From positions 1-5,896 of the forward strand of contig JAJFHI010000039.1 of the NCBI GenBank assembly GCA_021775715.1: a DNA stretch of 5,896 bases. Direction: 5' to 3'. The notes under the pieces were generated by a model that saw only the letters and a list, made by a program, of their open reading frames with translations, was not told where the DNA came from and ran no database searches. Positions within the stretch are counted from its first letter, which is position 1, and each line of letters opens with the position of its first letter. The stretch is from Hyphomicrobiaceae bacterium. Its GTDB lineage: Bacteria; Pseudomonadota; Alphaproteobacteria; Rhizobiales; Hyphomicrobiaceae. The translations under genes were made by a program, and so were the position numbers. Shown here in pieces: positions 1 through 5,757 of this stretch.

Positions 1-170
1 GAGCCACTTGCCTTTTGACAGTTGATACAATGGCAGTGCGCTACCACAGCGGGCTCGCCATCCACTTCATAGCGAACAGACCCACATAGACAACCGCCCC
101 GGTGAGTTCGCAATGCTACGTCGATGATGTCTGCGTCGTGATGCCGGTTCGGGGTCCGTGCGGCTGCCAT
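1..170 (-). CDS. GFA/CENP-V family zinc-binding protein, N-terminal part (cut by window edge)
   Basis: Reading the minus strand from the ATG at 168-170 gives 56 complete residues open to the window edge. Residues 25-57 read like the start of a GFA (glutathione-dependent formaldehyde-activating) / CENP-V domain: GGCLCGSVRYEVDGEP, then HCHCINCQKASGS. The Cys-x-Cys pair (C27, C29) and the Cys-x-Cys-x2-Cys group (C46, C48, C51) match the zinc ligands of this family. The last ligands and C-terminus lie outside. The family is named after a Paracoccus enzyme proposed to join formaldehyde to glutathione, but most members have no proven activity, so I claim only the fold. The N-terminus is about 15 residues longer than usual for small GFA proteins, and a TTG at codon 20 could be an alternative start. 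The ATG follows directly on the TAG stop of the upstream gene. A GGAG lies 11 nt before it, so co-transcription and translational coupling are likely. Confidence 0.85.
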   Translation of the reverse strand, partial: MAAARTPNRHHDADIIDVALRTHRGGCLCGSVRYEVDGEPAVVAHCHCINCQKASG

Positions 171-1028
171 CTACTCACGTGCTCCAAGTTGATCACGACC
201 AATTTCAAAGGCATTTGCTACAAACAACGGTAACTGGCTTTGGATGTCACTTAGCGTGAGAATTTCCTCACCGGTGGCAATCGCTCCGACAAAACCATCG
301 CGATGCCAATGTCCCGGCGCAGGCGCGGGAGGGAGTTTGTCGGGATCCAAATGCGGCCATGGGTTCACATAAAAATAGGGCTGGTTGTAGCTCTCGTCGC
401 CAGGAGATAGCCCGACGCCAATGCCCCGTGCCGCCTCAGCCGAACCTTGCTCTAATCCCACATATGTCGCGATGTCAAAATGGTGGGGCCAACACCGAAC
501 TGGACTGGCGCCTGGACGAAACCCAGACAAGCTTGAAGCAAAATCCGACAGCACATGGTGTGCCGTGTTAAACCACGCGGCCAGAGAGGCCAATTGTTCG
601 CCAAGGTCTTTGGTACTGTAGGTCGAAATGTCCGCCACGTCCTTCGGAAGGTCGTACGGCAACGCGCCCTTCGAGGCGGCCTCCAATCCAAAGCGGATCA
701 GCTGCGTGTCGAGCCAGCCGCGCGCATCGGCGTTGGTGATGCCATCAAGCTCAAAGCGCTCGGCAAGTTGCCCATTGCGGGTTAGTCCGAGCCGTAACGG
801 ATTAAAGCACAACGTTGCATGTGTTTGTGCGCCGCCGTCTTCTAGGGGATGAGACACGAGCGATTGGGTTTCCGAGTTCCAACCCAAATTCGAGTGGCTA
901 TCATCCGGGACGGGTTGGAGATTGGCCCGTGCGGCCATCGTGACGAGTTGTGCTGCCCGATGCGCAAGCGCGCGGGCTTGACCAAGACCGGTTGGCGGAG
1001 AACTACGTAGCTGCTGAACGGATATCAT
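171..1028 (-). CDS. DUF5996-like uncharacterised protein
   Basis: A 285-residue protein of unknown function. The second half carries the distinctive part (numbered from the ATG at 1043): WPHHFDIATYV at 185-195, a glycine-rich GIGVGLSPGD at 207-216, QPYFYVNPWPHL at 221-232, and GHWHRDGFVGA at 244-254. This order of a WPHHFD motif followed by a PYFYV-type strand recalls DUF5996; that is my recollection of the family, not a search result. The paired histidines and the HWH suggest, but do not prove, metal or polar-ligand binding. I see no signal peptide or membrane segment. I prefer the ATG at 1028 over the one at 1043 (290 residues, starting MRKFPM): AGGAAG lies just upstream of the inner ATG, while nothing like a ribosome binding site precedes the outer one. 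The TAG stop abuts the start of the GFA-type gene. The gene is divergent from the nitrile hydratase operon. Confidence 0.7.
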   Translation of the reverse strand: MISVQQLRSSPPTGLGQARALAHRAAQLVTMAARANLQPVPDDSHSNLGWNSETQSLVSHPLEDGGAQTHATLCFNPLRLGLTRNGQLAERFELDGITNADARGWLDTQLIRFGLEAASKGALPYDLPKDVADISTYSTKDLGEQLASLAAWFNTAHHVLSDFASSLSGFRPGASPVRCWPHHFDIATYVGLEQGSAEAARGIGVGLSPGDESYNQPYFYVNPWPHLDPDKLPPAPAPGHWHRDGFVGAIATGEEILTLSDIQSQLPLFVANAFEIGRDQLGARE

Positions 1029-1061
1029 TGGAAACTTCCTCATTTGAAGTTTGGTTGAACC

Positions 1062-1090
1062 ATAGAACAGATGAACTCGATATTGGGCAA
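1062..1090 (-). promoter_or_regulatory. Weak candidate promoter of the DUF5996-like gene
   Basis: On the minus strand TTGCCC (1085-1090) and TTCTAT (1062-1067) are separated by exactly 17 nt. They match the sigma-70 consensus boxes at only 4 and 3 of 6 positions. The start of transcription would fall near 1055, leaving a leader of about 27 nt before the preferred start at 1028. The -35 box overlaps a small inverted repeat, ATTG-GG-CAAT (1082-1091). The support is weak. Confidence 0.22.
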
Positions 1091-1148
1091 TGGTGACTGG
1101 ACCTGCCCCAGATTTCTGACAACAGAATAAAGTTGTATTGGGTTAGAT

Positions 1149-1316
1149 ATGGTTCATTTCGACATTTGGAAGTGCGCGGCGATGCGGCAACTCAACATTC
1201 AACAGCCGACCGTAGCGCGCCCAACGGCGCGCGCCGCGTTGGGCCAGGAGGAGACCAACGCCGCTTCCATCGGCATCTGTCTTGCCGGGAAACTTGAGCA
1301 GTGGCATATTCAATGA
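1149..1316 (+). pseudogene. Possible remnant of a LysR-type regulator (55-codon open frame)
   Basis: The frame from the ATG at 1149 to the TGA at 1314 encodes 55 residues. Its middle, CAAMRQLNIQQPTVAR, resembles the helix-turn-helix of LysR-type regulators, where an A-A-x-x-L-N-I-x-Q-(P/S)-x-V-S-R pattern is typical. The resemblance ends soon after: a normal protein would continue with an R-x-L-E-x-x-L-G stretch and about 250 more residues, and neither other frame clearly restores it. There is no good ribosome binding site. LysR genes often sit next to the operon they control, so a decayed regulator beside nitrile hydratase is plausible. A chance match is also possible, because the opposite strand (1143-1307) has an equally long open frame over the same bases. 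Confidence 0.35.
1219..1244. repeat. GC-rich inverted repeat upstream of nthA
   Basis: GCCCAACG (1219-1226) and CGTTGGGC (1237-1244) form a perfect 8-bp stem around a 10-nt loop made almost entirely of GC steps. It lies inside the possible regulator remnant, about 145 bp before the alpha-subunit start. It has no T-run directly after it on either strand, so it does not look like an ordinary terminator. It could be an operator, an attenuating leader hairpin, or incidental. Confidence 0.45.
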
Positions 1317-1377
1317 CGCATATGTATGTTTTTTTGGCGCGTGCTAAATTGCATTAATCGAACAAAGTTACTTTTCT

Positions 1378-1390
1378 GGAAGTTTCCATG
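1378..1390 (+). promoter_or_regulatory. Ribosome binding site and start of nthA
   Basis: GGAAG at 1378-1382 lies 5 nt before the ATG at 1388 and fixes the start of the alpha subunit. The same sequence, GGAAGTTTCCA, stands at the start of the divergent gene (minus strand, 1029-1039), where AGGAAG serves the ATG at 1028. Confidence 0.65.
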
Positions 1391-2011
1391 GACGATGATC
1401 ACGATCACGGCTCTGAGCTTTCTCCGATGGAGGCGAAGGTTCGTGCGTTGGAGACAATCTTAACGGAAAAGGGCTATTTCGACCGTAAGGCACTGGACGA
1501 AATCGTCGAGACCTATGAGACCAAGATTGGCCCACGCAACGGTGCCAAAGTCGTTGCACTCGCCTGGTCCGACGAAGCATATCGTGAACGTCTACTAACG
1601 GACGCGTCAGAGGCGATTGCTGAGCTTGGCTTCACTGGACGACAAGGCGAGCACATGGTGGCTGTCGAGAATACGGAGCAGGTCCACAATCTTGTCGTGT
1701 GCACTTTGTGTTCGTGTTACCCGCTACCGACGCTTGGTCTACCACCCGTGTGGTACAAGTCCGCACCCTATCGTTCACGTGCGGTAATGGATCCACGTGG
1801 CGTCCTGGGCGATTTTGGTTTGAAACTGCCGGACAATATCGAAATTCGTGTCTGGGATTCGACAGCTGAGATGCGATATCTCGTAATACCACGGCGACCT
1901 GCTGGCACGGACGGCTGGGACGCGGAACGCCTTGCTGAGCTGGTAACGCGCGATAGCATGATTGGTACAGGGCTAGCCAAGACGCCCGCACAATTAGGAA
2001 CGCCATCATGA
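1388..2011 (+). CDS. nthA: Nitrile hydratase alpha subunit, cobalt type
   Basis: The catalytic, metal-bearing subunit of nitrile hydratase (cytoplasmic; nitrile plus water gives amide), 207 residues, normal length. The metal claw VCTLCSCY lies at 104-111, with ligands C105, C108, S109 and C110. Threonine in CTLCSC marks the Co(III) type, while iron enzymes have CSLCSC. In known enzymes the second and third cysteines are oxidised to sulfinic and sulfenic acids. Other family marks are GPRNGAKVVALAW (48-60), GLPPVWYKS (117-125), YRSRAV (128-133), WDSTAEMRYLVIPRRPAGT (156-174) and TRDSMIG (187-193). The Asp/His-rich N-terminus (DDDHDHG) is common in cobalt types. Residue 113 is Leu where the usual YPWP motif has Trp, which may change the substrate pocket. 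The gene leads an operon and overlaps the beta subunit by ATGA. A thiocyanate hydrolase gamma subunit shares the claw, but the fused beta subunit next door argues against that. Confidence 0.96.
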   Translation: MDDDHDHGSELSPMEAKVRALETILTEKGYFDRKALDEIVETYETKIGPRNGAKVVALAWSDEAYRERLLTDASEAIAELGFTGRQGEHMVAVENTEQVHNLVVCTLCSCYPLPTLGLPPVWYKSAPYRSRAVMDPRGVLGDFGLKLPDNIEIRVWDSTAEMRYLVIPRRPAGTDGWDAERLAELVTRDSMIGTGLAKTPAQLGTPS

Positions 2012-2670
2012 ACGGAGGTCAGGATCTGGGTGGCATGATGGGATATGGTCCGGTTGAACCAGAGGCCAACGAACCAGTTTTTCACGCAGAATGGGAAAGA
2101 CGCGTTCTTGCAATGAGCGTTGCTATGGGGCCGGCAGGTGGTTGGTCTGTTGATCAATCACGATTTTCTCGAGAGAACCGCCCTGCCCATGAATATCTAG
2201 CAATGAGCTACTATGAAATCTGGTACGCCGGTCTGAAACAGCTCTTGATTGATTTTGAACTTGCGACGCAAAACGAAATTGAAACCGGGAAGGTCATTGC
2301 TCCGGCCAAGAAGCTGAAGCGCATAATCAAAGTCAATGAAGTCGGACAGATGCTTTCAGATGGTAGTCCCGCCAGCCGGGACTTGAGTGGCAAGCCACGC
2401 TTCGTTAACGGCGACCGAGTTAGTGCGAGGAATATTCATCCTGTAAGTCATACACGACTTCCACGTTACGTTCGCGGTCGTACCGGAGTGATTACACAGG
2501 TGCTTGGCGCACATAAGTTTCCCGACGCCGTTGCATTGGGTGACAACGACGCTGCCCAGTGGCTTTACACTGTTCGTTTTGACGGCCGTGAGCTTTGGGG
2601 CGATGAAGCTGACCCAACCGTCACCGTTTCGGTTGATGCGTGGGAAAGTTATTTGGAGCAAGCAGATTGA
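2008..2670 (+). CDS. nthB: Nitrile hydratase beta subunit
   Basis: Partner of the alpha subunit, 220 residues, normal length; the active site forms at the alpha-beta interface. The N-terminal MNGGQDLGGMMGYGPV matches the family opening, followed by EPVFHAEWERRV (22-33). R52 (in VDQSR) aligns with one active-site arginine. The C-terminal SH3-like domain has IHPVSHTRLPRYVRGRTGV from 143, where R150 aligns with the second arginine, the pair known to hydrogen-bond the oxidised cysteines. GAHKFPDAVALG, ELWGDEA and DAWESYLE close the domain. Departures from the common pattern are Gln instead of His at residue 5, Met instead of the frequent His at 11, and SHTR instead of GHTR. AGGA lies 8 nt before the ATG, and the ATGA overlap with nthA implies translational coupling. 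One unbroken chain with both N- and C-terminal domains separates it from thiocyanate hydrolase, where these are two proteins. Confidence 0.95.
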   Translation: MNGGQDLGGMMGYGPVEPEANEPVFHAEWERRVLAMSVAMGPAGGWSVDQSRFSRENRPAHEYLAMSYYEIWYAGLKQLLIDFELATQNEIETGKVIAPAKKLKRIIKVNEVGQMLSDGSPASRDLSGKPRFVNGDRVSARNIHPVSHTRLPRYVRGRTGVITQVLGAHKFPDAVALGDNDAAQWLYTVRFDGRELWGDEADPTVTVSVDAWESYLEQAD

Positions 2671-2672
2671 CT

Positions 2673-3029
2673 ATGAACATCGCTCCGAAACTTTTGCTTG
2701 GCCAACCTGGCGACGAAGATGGTCCAGTGTTTGATAAGGCGTGGCAGGCCCAAGCATTTGCGACGACAGTCATGCTGCACAATCGCGGAGTATTTACCTG
2801 GACTGAATGGACAGCTGCGTTATCGCGGGAAATCAAGTCTGCGCAGGCTTCGGGCGATCCTGATATTGGAGACTCTTACTACGATCACTGGCTCAACGCT
2901 CTTGAGCGCATCCTGGTCGACAAGAGGATCACCAAGCCAGGTCAAGTTTCCGATCTCACCGATGCCTGGCAGGAAGCCGCGCTAAACACGCCTCATGGGC
3001 AGCCGATTGAGCTTGTACGACCGACATAG
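2673..3029 (+). CDS. Nitrile hydratase accessory protein (P14K/NhlE-like activator)
   Basis: A 118-residue homologue of the beta-subunit N-terminal domain, of the family that acts as a self-subunit-swapping chaperone: it holds the alpha subunit, helps cobalt entry and cysteine oxidation, then hands alpha to beta. Visible family marks are PVFDKAWQAQAFATTVMLH, FTWTEWTAALSREI, SYYDHWLNALERILVDK and the closing NTPHGQPIEL. The start at 2673 lies 2 nt after the nthB stop; a GTG at 2640 would extend it by 11 residues into nthB, but the homologous part begins after the ATG. A GGAG lies 14 nt upstream, rather far, so coupling to beta translation probably matters. The order alpha-beta-accessory is usual for cobalt enzymes. 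The C-terminus lacks a long basic tail seen in some homologues. Confidence 0.92.
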   Translation: MNIAPKLLLGQPGDEDGPVFDKAWQAQAFATTVMLHNRGVFTWTEWTAALSREIKSAQASGDPDIGDSYYDHWLNALERILVDKRITKPGQVSDLTDAWQEAALNTPHGQPIELVRPT

Positions 3030-3159
3030 TTTACAACGCGATGAGCTTGCGTCAGAATTTTTTCCGCGATTGCGGTTCGATGCGAATGGCTCCTATGGGT
3101 CAAATTGGGAAAGGCACACACGGAGTATAGCGCCGCCGAACATGCCTCAGGGCCGGAAG

Positions 3160-3185
3160 CAGATCGCTCAATCTGAATTATTTTC
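3160..3185 (+). terminator. Weak candidate terminator of the nitrile hydratase operon
   Basis: CAGAT (3160-3164) and ATCTG (3171-3175) form a 5-bp stem with a 6-nt loop, followed by AATTATTTTC. The position, about 130 nt past the accessory-gene stop, and the T-rich tail fit a terminator, but the stem is short and AT-rich. Confidence 0.25.
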
Positions 3186-3207
3186 AAGCCGCCCATTAGA
3201 GGAAGAA

Positions 3208-3226
3208 CACCGCGACAATTGCGGTG
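3208..3226 (-). terminator. Candidate terminator of the ferredoxin/FprA unit
   Basis: CACCGC (3208-3213) and GCGGTG (3221-3226) form a perfect 6-bp stem with a 7-nt loop, 58 nt past the FprA stop on the minus strand. TTCTTCC follows in that direction, a poor T-run. It lies between converging operons and could act on either. Confidence 0.35.
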
Positions 3227-3283
3227 ACTTAAAAGCCGCGCTTGTAAAGGACGATATCTTCGCTATGCAGCACGCCGGCTCGT

Positions 3284-4663
3284 TCACCGATCCAACTGGT
3301 CTAGCATCTCATCAATGCGTGTGAATTTTTCTCTGGGTTTTCCCTTTGCGGTGCCGCGTTCGATCTCGGCGGAGTCGATTTTTTGCCAATCAGAGAATGT
3401 CACCTTTTTAACGTCGCTCTCCTTGAGAATAGACAGCAGCCCGTGAATGCCAGGCATTGTTTCGATAGTCAGGTCGCAGATGTCGGCGCGGAGATTTTTG
3501 ATCGTCTCAATGCTGTCGGCTCGGTTGGTCCCGATGATACCATTGGCGCCGCGTTTCAGCCATCCAGTGACGTAGAGACCGCGCAAGGGCTGGTCGCCAT
3601 CTACAACACGACCTTCAATATTCGAAAGCACGCCAGAGGAAAAATCAAATGGCAAACCTGGAAGGGGCACACTACGGTACCCGATACTTCTAAAAACCAG
3701 TCCACAAGATATCGTTTCTGTTTCATCTGTGGATTGCGCGACTTGGGAAAAAGCAGGCCCCTCTAGTCGGTTTCGTGCCAACAAAATTTCCTGCACGCGC
3801 TCCTGGCCTTTCAGAGCAATTGGACTTAGGCAAAAACGAAACTTAATCTCGCGCCGCCCTACACTCGTATCTTGCTCAGCAAAGCCGCGGAAGGTTTCCA
3901 AGTTCTTGACAGCATTCGTATTGGTCTTTGCCTCAAGCTCGATCTTGCTTTGATCGTTGAGAACACACTCTTGAGCATTGACGCTCGCATTGGTGTTGGT
4001 GATTGACCCAAGTTCGCGAAGCTCTTTTGCCGTGAACTTCGCCTGTGCCGGGCCACGTCGTCCAAGTATGTGAATCTCTCGTATCTTGCTTTGAGCAAGA
4101 GCCTCAAGGGCATGCTCAGTTATATCGGTATGGCGCAGCTCGTCGACGGGTTTAGCGAGAATTCTCACAACGTCGGCTGCAACATTGCCTTGTCCAACAA
4201 CGACTGCAACCTCTTGGCTCAAATCAAATTTCTTATCTCGGTAATCTGGGTGCCCATTGTACCAACCGACAAACTCCGTTGCGGTGTGGCTTCCCTCCAG
4301 GTCCTCGCCAGGTATGTCCATTCGCCTATCGGCGTGCGCACCACAAGCGAGCACAACGGCATGGTGTGTCGCCTGCAGGTCCGCTATGGAGACATCGCGA
4401 CCGAGCTCAACATTTCCGAGAAAGTTGAAATTCTCATGTCGCGCGATCTTGTCATATACGAGTATTGATTGCTTGAGTTTGGGATGGTCTGGCGCAACGC
4501 CGCTCCTGACCAATCCGTACGGTGTCGGAAGCCGTTCGATCATGCTGACACGCACGTCTAGATCCGACCGGAGCAAAGCCTCCGCCGCATAAAAACCGCT
4601 TGGCCCACTCCCAACAATGGCGACGTGATACGGCGGATCGTGCGAATTATCTTGGTTGGACAT
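3284..4663 (-). CDS. fprA: Ferredoxin-NADP+ reductase, FprA/adrenodoxin-reductase type
   Basis: A 459-residue cytoplasmic flavoprotein that moves electrons between NADPH and ferredoxin. The FAD-binding VAIVGSGPSGFYAAEAL lies at 14-30, followed by RLPTPYGLVRSGVAPDHP (44-61), a signature of the adrenodoxin-reductase group. The NADP site is VGQGNVAADVVRIL (156-169), with GRRGPAQAKFT (201-211) bearing the R202-R203 pair expected to meet the 2'-phosphate. The FAD-closing GWLKRGANGIIGTN is at 367-380. The C-terminus KPREKFTRIDEML matches the usual family end, so the gene is full length. It lies 26 nt after the ferredoxin gene, which is probably its redox partner. A 10-bp palindrome, GCTGGCCAGC (4664-4673), separates the start codon from the GAGAGGG that probably serves as ribosome binding site. 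Its final acceptor is not in view. Confidence 0.94.
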   Translation of the reverse strand: MSNQDNSHDPPYHVAIVGSGPSGFYAAEALLRSDLDVRVSMIERLPTPYGLVRSGVAPDHPKLKQSILVYDKIARHENFNFLGNVELGRDVSIADLQATHHAVVLACGAHADRRMDIPGEDLEGSHTATEFVGWYNGHPDYRDKKFDLSQEVAVVVGQGNVAADVVRILAKPVDELRHTDITEHALEALAQSKIREIHILGRRGPAQAKFTAKELRELGSITNTNASVNAQECVLNDQSKIELEAKTNTNAVKNLETFRGFAEQDTSVGRREIKFRFCLSPIALKGQERVQEILLARNRLEGPAFSQVAQSTDETETISCGLVFRSIGYRSVPLPGLPFDFSSGVLSNIEGRVVDGDQPLRGLYVTGWLKRGANGIIGTNRADSIETIKNLRADICDLTIETMPGIHGLLSILKESDVKKVTFSDWQKIDSAEIERGTAKGKPREKFTRIDEMLDQLDR

Positions 4664-4689
4664 GCTGGCCAGCGCCCTCTCGGATTATC

Positions 4690-4995
4690 TCAAAAACCGA
4701 GTTTGGCGCGGTGCTCTTCTGCGGTAGGGAGAGGGTCTTGCTTCTCGCTTATTACCGGTAACGCGCGCGAGCGTTCTACGTTGATTGCAATCCACGGTGT
4801 CTTGTCGTCAGGCATATCTATCACTTCGTAAATCGCATTAACTGGGCACGCGGGGATGCAGGCGCTACAATCCACACAAACATCTGGATCAATATAAAGT
4901 TGTTCGCTATCGGCGTGAAAACATTCTACAGGGCAAATTTCCACACACTCTGTAAAGCGGCAAAGCTTGCAGTTGTCCGTTACGATGTGCGCCAT
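4690..4995 (-). CDS. fdxA: 7Fe ferredoxin (one 3Fe-4S and one 4Fe-4S cluster)
   Basis: A 101-residue soluble electron carrier aligning with Azotobacter vinelandii ferredoxin I from the first residues: MAHIVTDNC here, AFVVTDNC there. Cysteines 9, 17 and 50 correspond to the 3Fe-4S ligands and 21, 40, 43 and 46 to the 4Fe-4S ligands; C12 and C25 match the two free cysteines of the model protein. The motifs are CKLCRFTECVEICPVECF and CVDCSACIPACP. The tail EKQDPLPTAEEHRAKLGF fits the family but ends somewhat earlier than in A. vinelandii. I chose the ATG at 4995 over one at 5007 (four residues more, MGLH): homologues start here, and GGGA lies 6 nt upstream. It is co-directional with FprA 26 nt downstream, so the two probably form a reductase/ferredoxin pair. 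The 116 nt upstream could hold an own promoter, but I found none I trust. Confidence 0.94.
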   Translation of the reverse strand: MAHIVTDNCKLCRFTECVEICPVECFHADSEQLYIDPDVCVDCSACIPACPVNAIYEVIDMPDDKTPWIAINVERSRALPVISEKQDPLPTAEEHRAKLGF

Positions 4996-5111
4996 GTGCA
5001 ATCCCATTTTTCACGAGGGTTGATGTTCAATGGATTCCGGATGTCTCGTAAATCAGACAGCTAACAACAATCAATCCAGATTTTAAAAGACAGTTCGACC
5101 GCCGCTTGTCT

Positions 5112-5669
5112 CTATACAGCGGCTCGTAAGTCTTGAATTGTGCTGGTTTGAGCACCGAGCCACCATTGCCAGACATCGTCTACCTGGACCGGCAGCACGT
5201 CGCCAACGGCACCGATAAATTCCTGCCATGCACCTATGTATTCATGACTGACGCCAACGAGACATGGCAGATCATGACCCACAGCAAATTCAATCGCGGG
5301 ACGAAAGCCGCGTCCATTAGCTTCCAGTTTGCCAAACCTGTTCACGATAAGAATATCCGCGCCACGTTCCAAGCCTGTAATGGTCATGCCGACGGCCGAC
5401 TCTAAGGCCCCGGTGTCGAGCGAACATCCGCGTGCCTCCGGTCCCCTGTCCTCGGAAATGGAAATGGTTTCGCCACTATGCAGAATTTCAAGCTTCATAT
5501 CGCAGCGGCGACGGCCCGGGCGATGCGTGTTCTGTTTAACTGCACCTGCCACGCGGTATCCGTTGTTTAACAGCCGAGATGCGATCGTGCTCATCACCGC
5601 ATCAAGCGCGTTGCCATTGCCGGGCCGGTAGGAAATGGCTGCGAGCGGTGGGCCGGCCTCTTCTGACAT
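5112..5669 (-). CDS. DUF2478 family protein
   Basis: A 185-residue protein matching the DUF2478 pattern: an opening AAISYRPGNG (10-19), NGYRVAGAVKQ (36-46), RRRCDMKLEIL (53-63), ARGCSLDTGALESAV (79-93), ILIVNRFGKLEANGRGF (106-122) and LPCLVGVSHEY (134-144). The fold is thought to be P-loop-like, but the glycine loop here, YRPGNGNALDAV, lacks the Lys-Ser/Thr of a Walker A motif, so nucleotide hydrolysis is doubtful. DUF2478 proteins are often found beside molybdate transport or molybdoenzyme genes, and here one follows what looks like a molybdopterin oxidoreductase. Its biochemical role is not known to me. GAGG lies about 10 nt before the ATG at 5669. The stop overlaps a small stem (GCCGCT / AGCGGC, 11-nt loop) that may weakly end the transcript before the ferredoxin gene. 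Confidence 0.85.
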   Translation of the reverse strand: MSEEAGPPLAAISYRPGNGNALDAVMSTIASRLLNNGYRVAGAVKQNTHRPGRRRCDMKLEILHSGETISISEDRGPEARGCSLDTGALESAVGMTITGLERGADILIVNRFGKLEANGRGFRPAIEFAVGHDLPCLVGVSHEYIGAWQEFIGAVGDVLPVQVDDVWQWWLGAQTSTIQDLRAAV

Positions 5670-5757
5670 GGCGGTAAATTCCTCATCGATCGAACAAGAT
5701 CAGGCGCAGTAACCCGCAGCCAGCCTTATGACAGGGTTAGGTGCGCGAGTACTGAAG

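Larger units (their letters stand above)
1029..1387. promoter_or_regulatory. Divergent control region between the DUF5996-like gene and nthA
   Basis: These 359 bp must hold the promoters for both directions. What I can see: the sequence GGAAGTTTCCA beside both start codons; a small inverted repeat ATTGGGCAAT at 1082-1091; a GC-rich hairpin at 1219-1244; a run of seven T at 1329-1335 inside an AT-rich stretch that continues to the nitrile hydratase ribosome binding site; and an open frame at 1149-1316 that resembles a helix-turn-helix. No convincing sigma-70 promoter could be picked for the plus-strand operon, and I recognise no riboswitch. Confidence 0.6.
3030..3283. other. Convergent intergenic gap, no gene supported
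   Basis: This 254-bp gap between the ends of the two convergent operons contains only the two weak hairpins listed separately. Open frames on both strands cross it but overlap the accessory gene or FprA and show no recognisable family pattern. Confidence 0.6.

Noticed and set aside
359..852. Several plus-strand open frames opposite the DUF5996-like gene
   Set aside because: They overlap each other in different frames, have no ribosome binding sites, and the minus-strand frame is long and protein-like.
1321..1360. Sigma-70 promoter of nthA in the AT-rich stretch
   Set aside because: TTGGCG, TTGCAT and TATGTT look like boxes individually, but none pairs with a partner at 16-18 nt.
1632..2157. 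Long minus-strand open frames across nthA and nthB
   Set aside because: They lie antisense to two clearly recognised genes and encode Arg/Pro/Ser-rich sequences with no motif; they are shadows of the real frames.
1388..2670. Thiocyanate hydrolase instead of nitrile hydratase
   Set aside because: The alpha claw is shared with the thiocyanate hydrolase gamma subunit, but here the beta N- and C-terminal domains form one 220-residue chain and a P14K-like accessory gene follows, as in nitrile hydratase.
3052..3076. T-run next to a CCGC-GATT-GCGG hairpin as a terminator
   Set aside because: The six T lie before the hairpin on the plus strand and read as A on the minus strand, the wrong order for an intrinsic terminator in either direction.
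2995..3324. Plus-strand open frame of 109 codons crossing the convergent gap
   Set aside because: It starts inside the accessory gene, ends inside FprA, shows no family pattern, and its composition looks like out-of-frame reading.
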